Source: Streptomyces sp. NBC_00443
Lineage (GTDB): Bacteria > Actinomycetota > Actinomycetes > Streptomycetales > Streptomycetaceae
Length of the DNA: 64,000 nucleotides
Direction of reading: 5' to 3'
Assembly: GCF_036014175.1 (NCBI RefSeq)
Contig: NZ_CP107917.1
Location: 3,596,001 to 3,660,000, forward strand
Shown: positions 17,938-26,185 of the stretch, one piece after another
Numbering within the stretch: the first letter of the stretch is position 1
How the letters are laid out: each line of letters starts with the position of its first letter
Made by a program: the position numbers and the translations under genes
The notes under the pieces: generated by a model
Told to the model about the DNA's origin: nothing
Databases searched by the model: none
What the model saw: the letters and a program-made list of their open reading frames with translations, nothing else

Positions 17938-20427
17938 CTACAGCTTCTCCACCGGCGCATACCGCAGTAGCAACCGCTTCGGCTTGGTGTCCCCGAAGTC
18001 GATCGTCGCCTCGGCGTTCCCACCCGTGCCCTTGACCGCCGTCACGGTGCCGAGCCCGAACTGGTCGTGCGTGACCCGGTCCCCCACCGCCAGCTGGACG
18101 ACCGGCTTCTCCGAGGTCCGCCGGGTGGCGAATCCGGACGCCCCCGAAGCCGAGGAGCGCGAGCGGGACGAGGACAGCGAGGCCGCCACACCGGCCGCCG
18201 GACCGGACGACACGGGTGAGGTCGCCCCCGTCCGCTTCCAGTCCACGTGCGCCGCCGGGATCTCCTCCAGGAAGCGGGACGGCGGGTTGTACGAAGGCTG
18301 CCCCCACGCACTCCGCATCGACGAGCGCGTCAGATACAGCCGCTCACGCGCGCGTGTGATGCCGACGTACGCGAGCCGCCGCTCCTCCTCCAGCTCCTTG
18401 GCCTGGCCGAGGGCGCGCATGTGCGGGAAGACGCCGTCCTCCATGCCGGTGAGGAAGACGACCGGGAACTCCAGGCCCTTGGCCGTGTGCAGGGTCATCA
18501 GGGTGATGACACCGGAGCCGTCCTCCTCCTCGTCCGGAATCTGGTCGGAGTCGGCGACGAGCGCGACCCGCTCCAGGAAGGCCGCGAGCCCACCGGAGGC
18601 CGCCTCACCCTCAGCCGATTCCTGCTCGAACTCCAGGGCCACGGCCGCGAGTTCCTGAAGGTTCTCGATCCGGGTCTCGTCCTGAGGATCGGTGGAGGCC
18701 TGCAACTCGGCCAGGTACCCGGTCCGTTCGAGGACCGCCTCCAGAACGGTCGCCGGCCCGACGCCGGACTCGACGATCGTACGGAGCTCCTCCATCAGCG
18801 TGTTGAACCGCCTGACGGCGTTCGTCGACCGTGCGGCCATCCCGTACGCCTCGTCGACGCGCTTCAGCGCCTGCGGGAAGCTGATCTTCTCCCGCTGTGA
18901 AAGCGCGTCGATCATCGCCTCGGCGCGATCACCGATGCCCCGCTTCGGGACGTTCAGGATCCGCCGCAGCGGCACGGAGTCCTCGGGGTTGGCCAGCACC
19001 CGCAGGTAGGCCAGGACGTCCCGGACCTCTTTGCGCTCGTAGAAGCGGACCCCGCCGACGACCTTGTAGGGCAGCCCGACGCGGATGAAGATTTCCTCGA
19101 AGACACGGGACTGGGCGTTCGTCCGGTAGAAGACGGCGACGTCGCCGGCCTTCGCGTCGCCCGCGTCCGTCAGTCGGTCTATCTCCTCGGCGACGAACTG
19201 CGCCTCGTCATGCTCGGTGTCCGCGACATAGCCGGTGATGCGCGCGCCCGCGCCCGCGTTGGTCCACAGGTTCTTGGGGCGCCGCGACTCGTTGCGCTCG
19301 ATGACCGCGTTGGCGGCGGTCAGGATCGTCTGGCTGGAGCGGTAGTTCTGCTCCAGCAGGATCGTCGTCGCGTCCGGGTAGTCCTCCTCGAACTGGAGGA
19401 TGTTTCGGATGGTGGCGCCCCGGAAGGCGTAGATCGACTGGTCGGCGTCACCCACCACGCACAGCTCGGCGGGCGGGATGTCGTAGTCGTTCGGCGGCAC
19501 GTCGACGGGGTGCTCACTGGTACCGACGAGCTCGCGCACCAGCGCGTACTGCGCGTGGTTGGTGTCCTGATACTCATCCACCAGCACATGCCGGAAACGA
19601 CGGCGGTAGTGCTCGGCGACGTCCGGGAAGGCGCGGAGCAGATTGACCGTCGTCATGATCAGGTCGTCGAAGTCGAGAGCGTTGGCCTCCCGCAACCGCG
19701 ACTGGTACAAGGCATACGCCTGAGCGAGGGTCTTCTCGAAGCCGTCCGTCGCCTGGGCGGCGAAGTCCTCCTCGTCGATCAGCTCGTTCTTCAGATTGCT
19801 GATCTTGGCGCTGAAGGACTTGGGCGGAAACCGCTTGGGGTCGAGATCCAGATCACGGCATACCAGCGCCATCAGCCGCTTGCTGTCGGCAGCGTCGTAG
19901 ATCGAGAAGGACGAGGTGAACCCGAGCTTCTTGCTCTCTCTGCGCAGGATGCGCACGCACGCGCTGTGGAAGGTCATCACCCACATGGCGTTCGCGCGCG
20001 GGCCGACGAGCTGCTCGACGCGCTCCTTCATCTCGCCCGCGGCCTTGTTGGTGAAGGTGATCGCGAGGATCTGCCCCGGATGCACATTCCGCTCGGCCAG
20101 CAGGTGCGCGATGCGATGGGTGAGCACACGCGTCTTGCCTGACCCGGCACCGGCCACGATGAGCAGCGGGCTGCCGGAGTGGACGACGGCCGCACGCTGG
20201 TTCTCGTTCAGCCCCTCCAGCAGCGCGGCCGCGTCGAGGGCCGGGCGCGGGGCGCCGTCGCGGTAGTAGTCGTCCCGGTCCGGCGGCACGTCGAACTTCC
20301 CGTCGAACAGATCGTCCGGAACCGGCTCCGGAGTGTGATCGTCCTCGGGCGGTGGCGGGGGTTCGTCCGCATGGGCCCGCGGGGCCTGGAGGTCCGCCAG
20401 GAAGCTGTCGTCAAAGAGGCTGCTCAT
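17938..20427 (-). CDS. pcrA: ATP-dependent DNA helicase, UvrD/PcrA type
   Basis: 829 aa superfamily 1A helicase acting in replication-conflict processing and nucleotide excision repair. Motif I is GAGSGKT near residue 93, motif II DEYQDTN, motif III GDADQSIYAFRGA, motif IV LEQNYRS, motif V TLHTAKGLEFP and motif VI YVGITRARERL; all are intact. The first 65 residues form an acidic, proline-rich extension common in actinobacterial PcrA. The C-terminus ends in the Tudor-like RNA polymerase-binding part (GDRVTHDQFGLGTV). A damage-type promoter sits nine bases upstream of the ATG. Confidence 0.97.
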   Translation of the reverse strand: MSSLFDDSFLADLQAPRAHADEPPPPPEDDHTPEPVPDDLFDGKFDVPPDRDDYYRDGAPRPALDAAALLEGLNENQRAAVVHSGSPLLIVAGAGSGKTRVLTHRIAHLLAERNVHPGQILAITFTNKAAGEMKERVEQLVGPRANAMWVMTFHSACVRILRRESKKLGFTSSFSIYDAADSKRLMALVCRDLDLDPKRFPPKSFSAKISNLKNELIDEEDFAAQATDGFEKTLAQAYALYQSRLREANALDFDDLIMTTVNLLRAFPDVAEHYRRRFRHVLVDEYQDTNHAQYALVRELVGTSEHPVDVPPNDYDIPPAELCVVGDADQSIYAFRGATIRNILQFEEDYPDATTILLEQNYRSSQTILTAANAVIERNESRRPKNLWTNAGAGARITGYVADTEHDEAQFVAEEIDRLTDAGDAKAGDVAVFYRTNAQSRVFEEIFIRVGLPYKVVGGVRFYERKEVRDVLAYLRVLANPEDSVPLRRILNVPKRGIGDRAEAMIDALSQREKISFPQALKRVDEAYGMAARSTNAVRRFNTLMEELRTIVESGVGPATVLEAVLERTGYLAELQASTDPQDETRIENLQELAAVALEFEQESAEGEAASGGLAAFLERVALVADSDQIPDEEEDGSGVITLMTLHTAKGLEFPVVFLTGMEDGVFPHMRALGQAKELEEERRLAYVGITRARERLYLTRSSMRSAWGQPSYNPPSRFLEEIPAAHVDWKRTGATSPVSSGPAAGVAASLSSSRSRSSASGASGFATRRTSEKPVVQLAVGDRVTHDQFGLGTVTAVKGTGGNAEATIDFGDTKPKRLLLRYAPVEKL

Positions 20428-20436
20428 CGCTCTCCG

Positions 20437-20459
20437 AGTCTAGGGCGCCCCACTGACAG
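20437..20459 (-). promoter_or_regulatory. PafBC-type (RecA-independent damage) promoter of pcrA
   Basis: On the minus strand: CTGTCAGTG, eight bases (GGGCGCCC), TAGACT. Only the first, weakly conserved T of tTGTCRgtg-N8-TAnnnT differs. The -10 ends nine bases before the pcrA ATG, giving a nearly leaderless transcript. This fits a repair helicase being induced independently of LexA. Confidence 0.72.
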
Positions 20460-20799
20460 CCCGCCGCCGCCCTGAGAACATCACCTGTTTCAGCACTCAC
20501 CGATCTTCAAACCCCGCACATCCAAGCACCCCCCTCACCCTCCAGAACCATCCCATTACGATCCGCAACCCCCCGAACCCAACCAACCCAATTCCACTGA
20601 CACACACCCCACCCACGCAAACATCGGCAATACGCCATCAACAGCCCCATACCGACCGCGATCCACGACACACATCGCCAAGGTCACGAAAATGTATCGG
20701 GCATATCGAACATCAACCTTCACAGGGGCCACACGAGTTGGCTACCGTGCCAGACAGGCCGTACGACCCCCACCGGCGAACGACGCCGGGCCGCACGGC

Positions 20800-20949
20800 C
20801 TCCGCCGAGTCCGGAGCGCAGCCGTGCACCCGGAGCCGGGGACCCACCGAACTTGGGGTGAATCGGCCCGACTCCCGCCCGGGGAGCGGCCGTAGGGCAA
20901 CCCTTCCGAACCACCCGCCCGAACCCGACAGCTAACTCGGTAGGCGGAG
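20800..20949 (+). promoter_or_regulatory. c-di-AMP riboswitch (ydaO/yuaA type)
   Basis: Conserved blocks are present in order: GCCGGGGACCCAC, GGGGTGAATCGGC, TAGGGCAACC and CCCGACAGCTAACTCGGTAGGC. The closing stem P1 is formed by CTCCGCC (20800-20806) with GGCGGAG (20943-20949), extended by CGAG/CTCG. It ends four bases before the ribosome site GGAAGGAG of the NlpC/P60 gene. In Streptomyces this class controls wall hydrolase genes in response to c-di-AMP, normally switching expression off when ligand binds. Confidence 0.85.
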
Positions 20950-20969
20950 CATGGAAGGAGTCGCCTCCC

Positions 20970-22136
20970 TTGGCGTCGCACCGCAAGTCGCGTCCCGCTG
21001 GTACGCGCGTAGCAGGCATACGGACCCCCGCCCTCGCCACGGCGGCCCTCACCTCCGTCGCCCTGCTGTCCCAGACGGCCAACGCGAGCCCCTCGACGGA
21101 CGACAAGCCGAGCCTCGAGGAGGTCGAGAAGAAGGTCGACGACCTCTACCGCCAGGCGGAGTCGGCGACCGAGAAGTACAACGCGGCCAAGGAGAAGACC
21201 GCGAAACAGCGCAAGCGCGTCGACACCCTCCTCGACGACGTGGCCCAGCGCACCCAGAAGCTCAACGACGCACGCGAGGAGCTCGGCCGCAACGCGGCCG
21301 CCCAGTACCGCACGGGAGCCTCTGCCCCCGACACGGCGACCTTCCTCCTGGCGGACACCCCGCAGGACTACTTCGACCAGACCCAGCTGATGGACCGCAT
21401 GACGGGCCGTCAGAAGGAGTCGGTCGACGACTACTTCACCCAACAGTCCGCGACGATGAAGAAGCGCCAGGAGGCCGCCCAGAGCCTCGAAACGCTCACC
21501 GAGTCGCAGAACGACCTGCAGACGTCCAAGTCCACCGTCCAGAAGAAGCTCGCCGACGCACGCGAACTGCTCTCCAAGCTGACGGCGGAGGAGAAGGCCC
21601 GCCTCGCCGCGATCGAGAAGCGCAAGCAGGAGGAGGCCGCCCGCAAGGCGGCGGAACTGGCCCGCCGGCAAGAGGCGGCTGAGCGTGAGCGCCAGGAGGC
21701 GGCCCAGCAGCAGGAGAGCAACGACTCCTCGTCCGACTCGTCCTCCTCCGACTCGTCCGCGTCGGACCCCTCGTACGCCACCAAGGCCGAGAAGGCCCTG
21801 GCCTTCGCCCGCTCCCAGGTGGGCAAGCCGTACGTCTGGGGTGCCACCGGCCCCGACTCGTTCGACTGCTCGGGCCTCACCCAGGCCGCCTGGAAGGCCG
21901 CAGGCGTCGACATCCCCCGCGTCACCTACGACCAGGTCAACGCCGGCACCACGGTCCCCGTCTCCAGCGCCCAGCCCGGCGACCTGGTCTTCTTCTACGA
22001 CGACATCACGCATGTGGGCCTCTACATAGGCAACGGCATGATGATCCACGCCCCGAAGCCCGGCGCGTACGTCCGCGAGGAATCGATCTTCTACGACGGA
22101 GAGTCGTCGATCCACAGCGTGGTCCGCCCGGCCTGA
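20970..22136 (+). CDS. Secreted NlpC/P60 endopeptidase (RipA-like), c-di-AMP controlled
   Basis: 388 aa. The TTG start with GGAAGGAG nine bases upstream gives ASHRKSRPAG and a signal peptide ending QTANASPS (about residue 36). Residues 45-250 form a coiled coil (LEEVEKKVDDLYRQAE and onward) with an Arg/Glu/Gln-rich tail and a Ser/Asp linker. The C-terminal NlpC/P60 domain has the catalytic Cys in FDCSGLTQAAW, His in DDITHVGLYIGNG and the third residue in MIHAPKPG. Cleaves the D-Glu-mDAP/LL-DAP bond of stem peptides. A close paralogue is at 24313-25383. Directly downstream of the riboswitch. Confidence 0.94.
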   Translation: MASHRKSRPAGTRVAGIRTPALATAALTSVALLSQTANASPSTDDKPSLEEVEKKVDDLYRQAESATEKYNAAKEKTAKQRKRVDTLLDDVAQRTQKLNDAREELGRNAAAQYRTGASAPDTATFLLADTPQDYFDQTQLMDRMTGRQKESVDDYFTQQSATMKKRQEAAQSLETLTESQNDLQTSKSTVQKKLADARELLSKLTAEEKARLAAIEKRKQEEAARKAAELARRQEAAERERQEAAQQQESNDSSSDSSSSDSSASDPSYATKAEKALAFARSQVGKPYVWGATGPDSFDCSGLTQAAWKAAGVDIPRVTYDQVNAGTTVPVSSAQPGDLVFFYDDITHVGLYIGNGMMIHAPKPGAYVREESIFYDGESSIHSVVRPA

Positions 22137-22213
22137 CGAGCACACACGCGCGCGTGGCGGAGACTGTGCACCACGCGCGCGTAGTGGCGCGAAACGCACC
22201 CGCACCCGCGTAC

Positions 22214-22364
22214 GGCGGCAAGGGGCCGTGCCGGGGGTGTCCGCCCTCAGCGGCGGGCGTCAAGAAACAGCACCTCTCAAGAGACAGCAACCGCCCGACC
22301 GAGGACGGACACCCCCGGCACAGCCCCGACCCACCCACCGGCCGCAGGCGCTACGCGAACCCCC
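22214..22364. repeat. 151-bp hairpin repeat, copy 1
   Basis: Shares its whole length with 30176-30326, including both flanks (GGCGGCAAGGGG at the left, CGCGAACCCC at the right). The arms GTGCCGGGGGTGTCCG (22228-22243) and CGGACACCCCCGGCAC (22306-22321) are perfect 16-bp complements. Between them GGCGTCAA and GCACCTCT are conserved with the other copy. It lies between the NlpC/P60 gene and the TDT transporter. Probably a small non-autonomous or REP-like repeat. Confidence 0.75.
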
Positions 22365-22519
22365 ACTCACCGGCGCGGGCCGCCGCAGGCATCCGGCGCT
22401 CAACCGCTCCGCATTTCACCCCACACGCGCGCGTGCCCCCACCCACCCCACACCCCCACTCCCTAGCATCGACCCCATGCCCGCCCCCACGACCACCTCC
22501 CCGTCCCCCTCCCCACCTG

Positions 22520-23461
22520 GTGGTCGCAACGTCCCCCGCAGCCGGCGCAGCCGTCATGGCAACCGGCATTCTCTCGGTCGCCCTCCACCAGACCGGCTAC
22601 GAAACCCTGTCCCGAATCGCCCTCGCCCTCGCCTCCGCGGCCTGGCTGGCCCTCGCCGGTGACTTCACCGCAAGGATCCTGCGGGACCGAGCCAGGTGGC
22701 TCAAAGAGGCCGCCACCCCCGCCGCCCTCACCGCCGTCGCCGCAACGACGGTTCTCGGCACCCGCTTCGCCACCCTCGGCTGGCAACCCCTCGCCAAGGC
22801 CCTCCTGGCCCTGGCGGCCCTGCTCTGGCCGGGTCTCCTCATCGCCGTAGTGGTGCGCTGGCGCCCCCGGATGCCCGGCGCGGTATTCCTCGGCTGCGTG
22901 GCGACCGAGGGCCTGGCCGTCCTGGCCGCAACCCTCGCCGCGACCGAGTCCACGGCATGGCTCGCCCGCACGGCACTCGTGCTGTTCTGGCTCGGCCTCG
23001 TGCTCTACGTCATCGCCCTGACCCGCTTCGACCTGCGGCAAGTGACCGAGGGCGCAGGCGACCACTGGGTGGCAGGCGGCGCCCTCGCCATCTCCGCCCT
23101 CGCCGGCTCGAGGCTCCTGTCCGCCGACAGCCCGAGCCTGTACCTCTGGAACGAGGACGAAACCGACGTCCTGCGCACAGTGACCATCGCCCTGCTGGTC
23201 CTGGACCTGGCCTGGTACCTCGTGCTGCTCCTCGCCGAGATCGGCCGGCCACGGCTGCGCTACGACGTACGCCGCTGGGCAACCGTGTTCCCCATGGGCA
23301 TGACCGCCGCAGGGACCCTCTCCGTCGCCACCGCAGTGGACGTCCCTTGGCTCAGGACCCCCGGCGAAGCACTGCTGTGGATCGCAGTGGCGGCATGGCT
23401 GGCGGTCACCGCAGGCGCGGTACTGAGCTACACCGAAGTCACGTCCACAGAACGGCGATGA
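22520..23461 (+). CDS. TDT/SLAC1-like (tellurite-resistance/dicarboxylate transporter) membrane protein
   Basis: About 313 aa with roughly nine to ten hydrophobic segments. The start region SPAAGAAVMATGILSVALH is the signature first helix of the TehA/Mae1 (TDT) family, which moves dicarboxylates or anions. The start is unsettled. The frame holding the domain offers GTG (22520) or ATG (22556), neither with a ribosome site, while a typical family N-terminus (MPAPTTTSPSPSP) begins with the ATG at 22477 in another frame. A one-base frameshift in the C-rich stretch 22490-22520 is therefore possible. The 3' end overlaps the convergent gene by 23 bases. Confidence 0.75.
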   Translation: MVATSPAAGAAVMATGILSVALHQTGYETLSRIALALASAAWLALAGDFTARILRDRARWLKEAATPAALTAVAATTVLGTRFATLGWQPLAKALLALAALLWPGLLIAVVVRWRPRMPGAVFLGCVATEGLAVLAATLAATESTAWLARTALVLFWLGLVLYVIALTRFDLRQVTEGAGDHWVAGGALAISALAGSRLLSADSPSLYLWNEDETDVLRTVTIALLVLDLAWYLVLLLAEIGRPRLRYDVRRWATVFPMGMTAAGTLSVATAVDVPWLRTPGEALLWIAVAAWLAVTAGAVLSYTEVTSTERR

Positions 23462-23792
23462 AGACGTTCACCATGGTCAGCAGCCCCACCAACCCGAAGA
23501 GCCGCTTGTCCACCGTCTCCTCGTCCCGCTTCACATACACCAGCCCGAGGATCACGATCAGCAGCGCCAGCTTCACGCCGATCTTGATGTTGTCGACAGA
23601 CTGATCGTCCGCCTGATTGAGGCCGACGAGGATCACACCGGTGACCAGCATGGTCAGCGCGCCGTGCAGCATCGCGGGCACGAACCGGGCTGTGCCCTGG
23701 CCCATCGCCTTCATCTGAGTGAAGAAACCACCGAGCAACGCGGCGATACCGATGATGTGCAGACCGACGAAGAGGTGGATGAGTACGTCCAT
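23439..23792 (-). CDS. Small four-helix integral membrane protein
   Basis: 117 aa with four predicted membrane segments (LIHLFVGLHIIGIAALLGGFF; FVPAMLHGALTMLVTGVILV; IGVKLALLIVILGLVYV; LFGLVGLLTMVNVFIAVLW). No catalytic motif. It looks like the widespread actinobacterial hypothetical membrane family; function unknown. The tail overlaps the convergent transporter gene by 23 bases. ATG start fits the first helix. Confidence 0.8.
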   Translation of the reverse strand: MDVLIHLFVGLHIIGIAALLGGFFTQMKAMGQGTARFVPAMLHGALTMLVTGVILVGLNQADDQSVDNIKIGVKLALLIVILGLVYVKRDEETVDKRLFGLVGLLTMVNVFIAVLWT

Positions 23793-24312
23793 GAGGCCGG
23801 AGCCTAATCAGCCCCAGTCAGGCACCCATCACCGCCCCGGCGCCTTCCCCGCTCCGTGCCCCCACCGTGCCCACCCCCGACCCTGCCCCCGCCCCGCACC
23901 CGCCCCGTCCCGATCTTGCATATATGCGCCCCATAGCACCCCGCCGCCCCCACCCACCCCCCATTCCGTCACATCGGTCAGCACACAGCGTGAACAAGGC
24001 GCCCCCATCCCGCGATCACGCTCACTTACGGTCACGCAACGATCCGCTCCCGGCACTTCCGCACAACGCGTTACCACCCCGACACACTCAGGTTTAGCGT
24101 CCTCCACCAGGTGACCGGCTCCCCACCGCCGCCCGGGCCAGGGGCGGCAGTCGGACACCACCGCCGAGAAAGGTCCGGCGGCGGCCCGCTCCCCCTGTGT
24201 GGGCCGTCGCCGGACGCGTAATCCGCCCGCGGGCAGCCGTACGTCCGCTCCCCCAGGCTGTCGTGGCGGACGTGCGGGACGAGGCGGTCGTACGAAAGGA
24301 CGTGCAGTCCAC
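23793..24312. other. Upstream region of second NlpC/P60 gene; palindrome GCATATATGC
   Basis: No gene. It contains the isolated AT-rich palindrome GCATATATGC at 23918-23927, striking in this GC-rich context and possibly an operator. A G/C-rich hairpin-prone stretch lies at 24118-24190. The c-di-AMP riboswitch blocks seen before the paralogous gene are absent. Confidence 0.4.
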
Positions 24313-25383
24313 GTGGCAGCGCACCGAAAGCCCCGTCAGCGCTCGGTCGGCGGCAGTACGGCCCGCACGGCATGGACGATCGCCCTTGCGGGCGCGGCGA
24401 CGGCGACGGGCTTCGACGGGACCGGACACGCCGAACCGCAGCTGACACCGGCCCAGGTCAAGGCGAAGGTGGACAAGCTGTACCACGAGGCGGAGGTCGC
24501 GACCGAGAAGTACAACGGCGCGAAGGAGAAGGCGGACGCTGCCGAGCAGCGGATCAGGTCGTTGCAGGACGAGGCCGCCCGCAAGACGGAGAAGCTCAAC
24601 TCGGCGCGCGAGACGCTCGGTTCGATGGCAGCGGCGCAGTACCGCGACGGCGGCGTCGACCCGGCCCTCCAGCTGGCGCTCTCCAATGACCCCGACCGCT
24701 ACCTCGACGGCGCGGAGTTCGCGGAACGCGCCGGCAACCGTCAGGCGACATCCGTCGCGAGCGTCCGCAGACAACTACGCGAGATCGAGCGGCTGCGCGG
24801 GGCAGCACGCATCGAACTGACTTCGTTGCAGTCCCGCCAGACGGAACTGCAAGGTCACAGGAAAACGATCACCGACAAGCTGGACGGCGCCCGCACTCTG
24901 CTCACCCAATTGACCGCCGAGGAGCGCGCCCGCCTCCAGAGCGCGAGCGGCGGCACCGACCGCGCGGCCCGGTCCTCGACAGGCTCCCGAGACGCCCTGA
25001 CGACCCCCGGCTCAGCTACAGCCCAGGCACCCAACGCCCGCGCGGCGTCAGCCATCTCGTACGCGTACTCCAAACTCGGCAGCCCCTACGTCTGGGGCGC
25101 GACCGGTCCGAACGCCTTCGACTGCTCCGGCCTCACCCAGGCCGCGTACCGCTCGGCGGGCCTCTCCCTCCCCCGCACGACCTACGCCCAGATCGACTCC
25201 GGCCGCCGCGTCTCCCGCTCCGAACTGCTCCCGGGCGACCTGGTGTTCTTCTACTCCGGCATCAGCCACGTCGGCCTCTACATCGGCAACGGCCAGATGA
25301 TCCACGCCCCGAACCCCTCGGCCCCGGTCCGGGTGGCCCCGCTGGACGAGATGCCGTTCGCGGGGGCCACGCGCGTGGTGTGA
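24313..25383 (+). CDS. Secreted NlpC/P60 endopeptidase, paralogue
   Basis: 356 aa with the same architecture as the protein at 20970: signal region (TAWTIALAGAATATG), coiled coil starting TPAQVKAKVDKLYHEAE, a short linker, and a C-terminal NlpC/P60 domain. Catalytic residues are in FDCSGLTQAAY (Cys), SGISHVGLYIGNG (His) and MIHAPNPS. The GTG start gives AAHRKPRQRS, matching ASHRKSRPAG of the paralogue; GAAAGGA is 12 bases upstream. A second peptidoglycan hydrolase, probably regulated differently because no riboswitch precedes it. Confidence 0.92.
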   Translation: MAAHRKPRQRSVGGSTARTAWTIALAGAATATGFDGTGHAEPQLTPAQVKAKVDKLYHEAEVATEKYNGAKEKADAAEQRIRSLQDEAARKTEKLNSARETLGSMAAAQYRDGGVDPALQLALSNDPDRYLDGAEFAERAGNRQATSVASVRRQLREIERLRGAARIELTSLQSRQTELQGHRKTITDKLDGARTLLTQLTAEERARLQSASGGTDRAARSSTGSRDALTTPGSATAQAPNARAASAISYAYSKLGSPYVWGATGPNAFDCSGLTQAAYRSAGLSLPRTTYAQIDSGRRVSRSELLPGDLVFFYSGISHVGLYIGNGQMIHAPNPSAPVRVAPLDEMPFAGATRVV

Positions 25384-25465
25384 ACCGGCACGGACCCGCC
25401 GTACCCCGCCCCCGCCGTACCCCGGCTCGGCCGCGAACTCCGGCCCGCCGAACCGGAGCCCGGCG

Positions 25466-26185
25466 TCACACCAGACGCCGCGCCGTGGCCCACCGCGTCA
25501 GCTCGTGCCGGTTGGACAGCTGAAGCTTCCTCAGAACCGCCGACACATGGGACTCGACCGTCTTGACGGAGATGAACAGCTGCTTGGCGATCTCCTTGTA
25601 CGCGTACCCCCGCGCAATCAGCCGCAGCACCTCCCGCTCGCGCTGAGTGAGCCGGTCGAGGTCCTCGTCGACCGGCGGCGCGTCCGTCGACGCGAAGGCG
25701 TCCAGTACGAACCCGGCGAGGCGCGGCGAGAACACCGCGTCGCCCTCCTGGACCCGGAAGATGGAGTCGACCAGATCGGTGCCGGTGATCGTCTTCGTCA
25801 CATACCCGCGCGCACCGCCCCGGATCACCCCGATCACATCCTCCGCCGCGTCCGAGACGGACAGTGCGAGGAAGCGGACGGGCTGCTCGGCGTCGCCCAT
25901 CAACGGAGCGCAGCGGCGCAGGACTTCGACCCCGCCGCCGCCCGGGAGGTGCACGTCGAGGAGGACGACCTCGGGACGGGTCGCGGTGATGACCGTGACC
26001 GCCTGGTCGACGTCCGCGGCCTCTCCGACGACTTCGACGCCGGTCTGCTCGGTCCGGCCGATCTCGGCCTGGACTCCCGTACGGAACATGCGGTGGTCGT
26101 CGACGAGGACCACGCGCACGTGTCGCTCGCCCGCGCTCCCGCCGGTCGACTCCACTGGCTCGTTCGCCTCGGTCGGGTCGCTCAT
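25466..26185 (-). CDS. NarL/LuxR-family response regulator
   Basis: 239 aa. The receiver domain has the acidic pair in VVLVDDHRMF, the phospho-acceptor Asp in VVLLDVHLPG and Lys in GYVTKTITG. The C-terminal LuxR helix-turn-helix is complete (LTQREREVLRLIARGYAYKEIAKQL). The start overlaps the stop of the histidine kinase gene as ATGA, so the two are translated as a pair. Likely a transcription factor phosphorylated by the PspC-domain kinase upstream. Confidence 0.94.
   Translation of the reverse strand: MSDPTEANEPVESTGGSAGERHVRVVLVDDHRMFRTGVQAEIGRTEQTGVEVVGEAADVDQAVTVITATRPEVVLLDVHLPGGGGVEVLRRCAPLMGDAEQPVRFLALSVSDAAEDVIGVIRGGARGYVTKTITGTDLVDSIFRVQEGDAVFSPRLAGFVLDAFASTDAPPVDEDLDRLTQREREVLRLIARGYAYKEIAKQLFISVKTVESHVSAVLRKLQLSNRHELTRWATARRLV

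Noticed and set aside
24085..24312. Possible second c-di-AMP riboswitch before the second NlpC/P60 gene
   Set aside because: None of the conserved blocks (GGGGTGAATCGG, GACAGCTAAC) is present.
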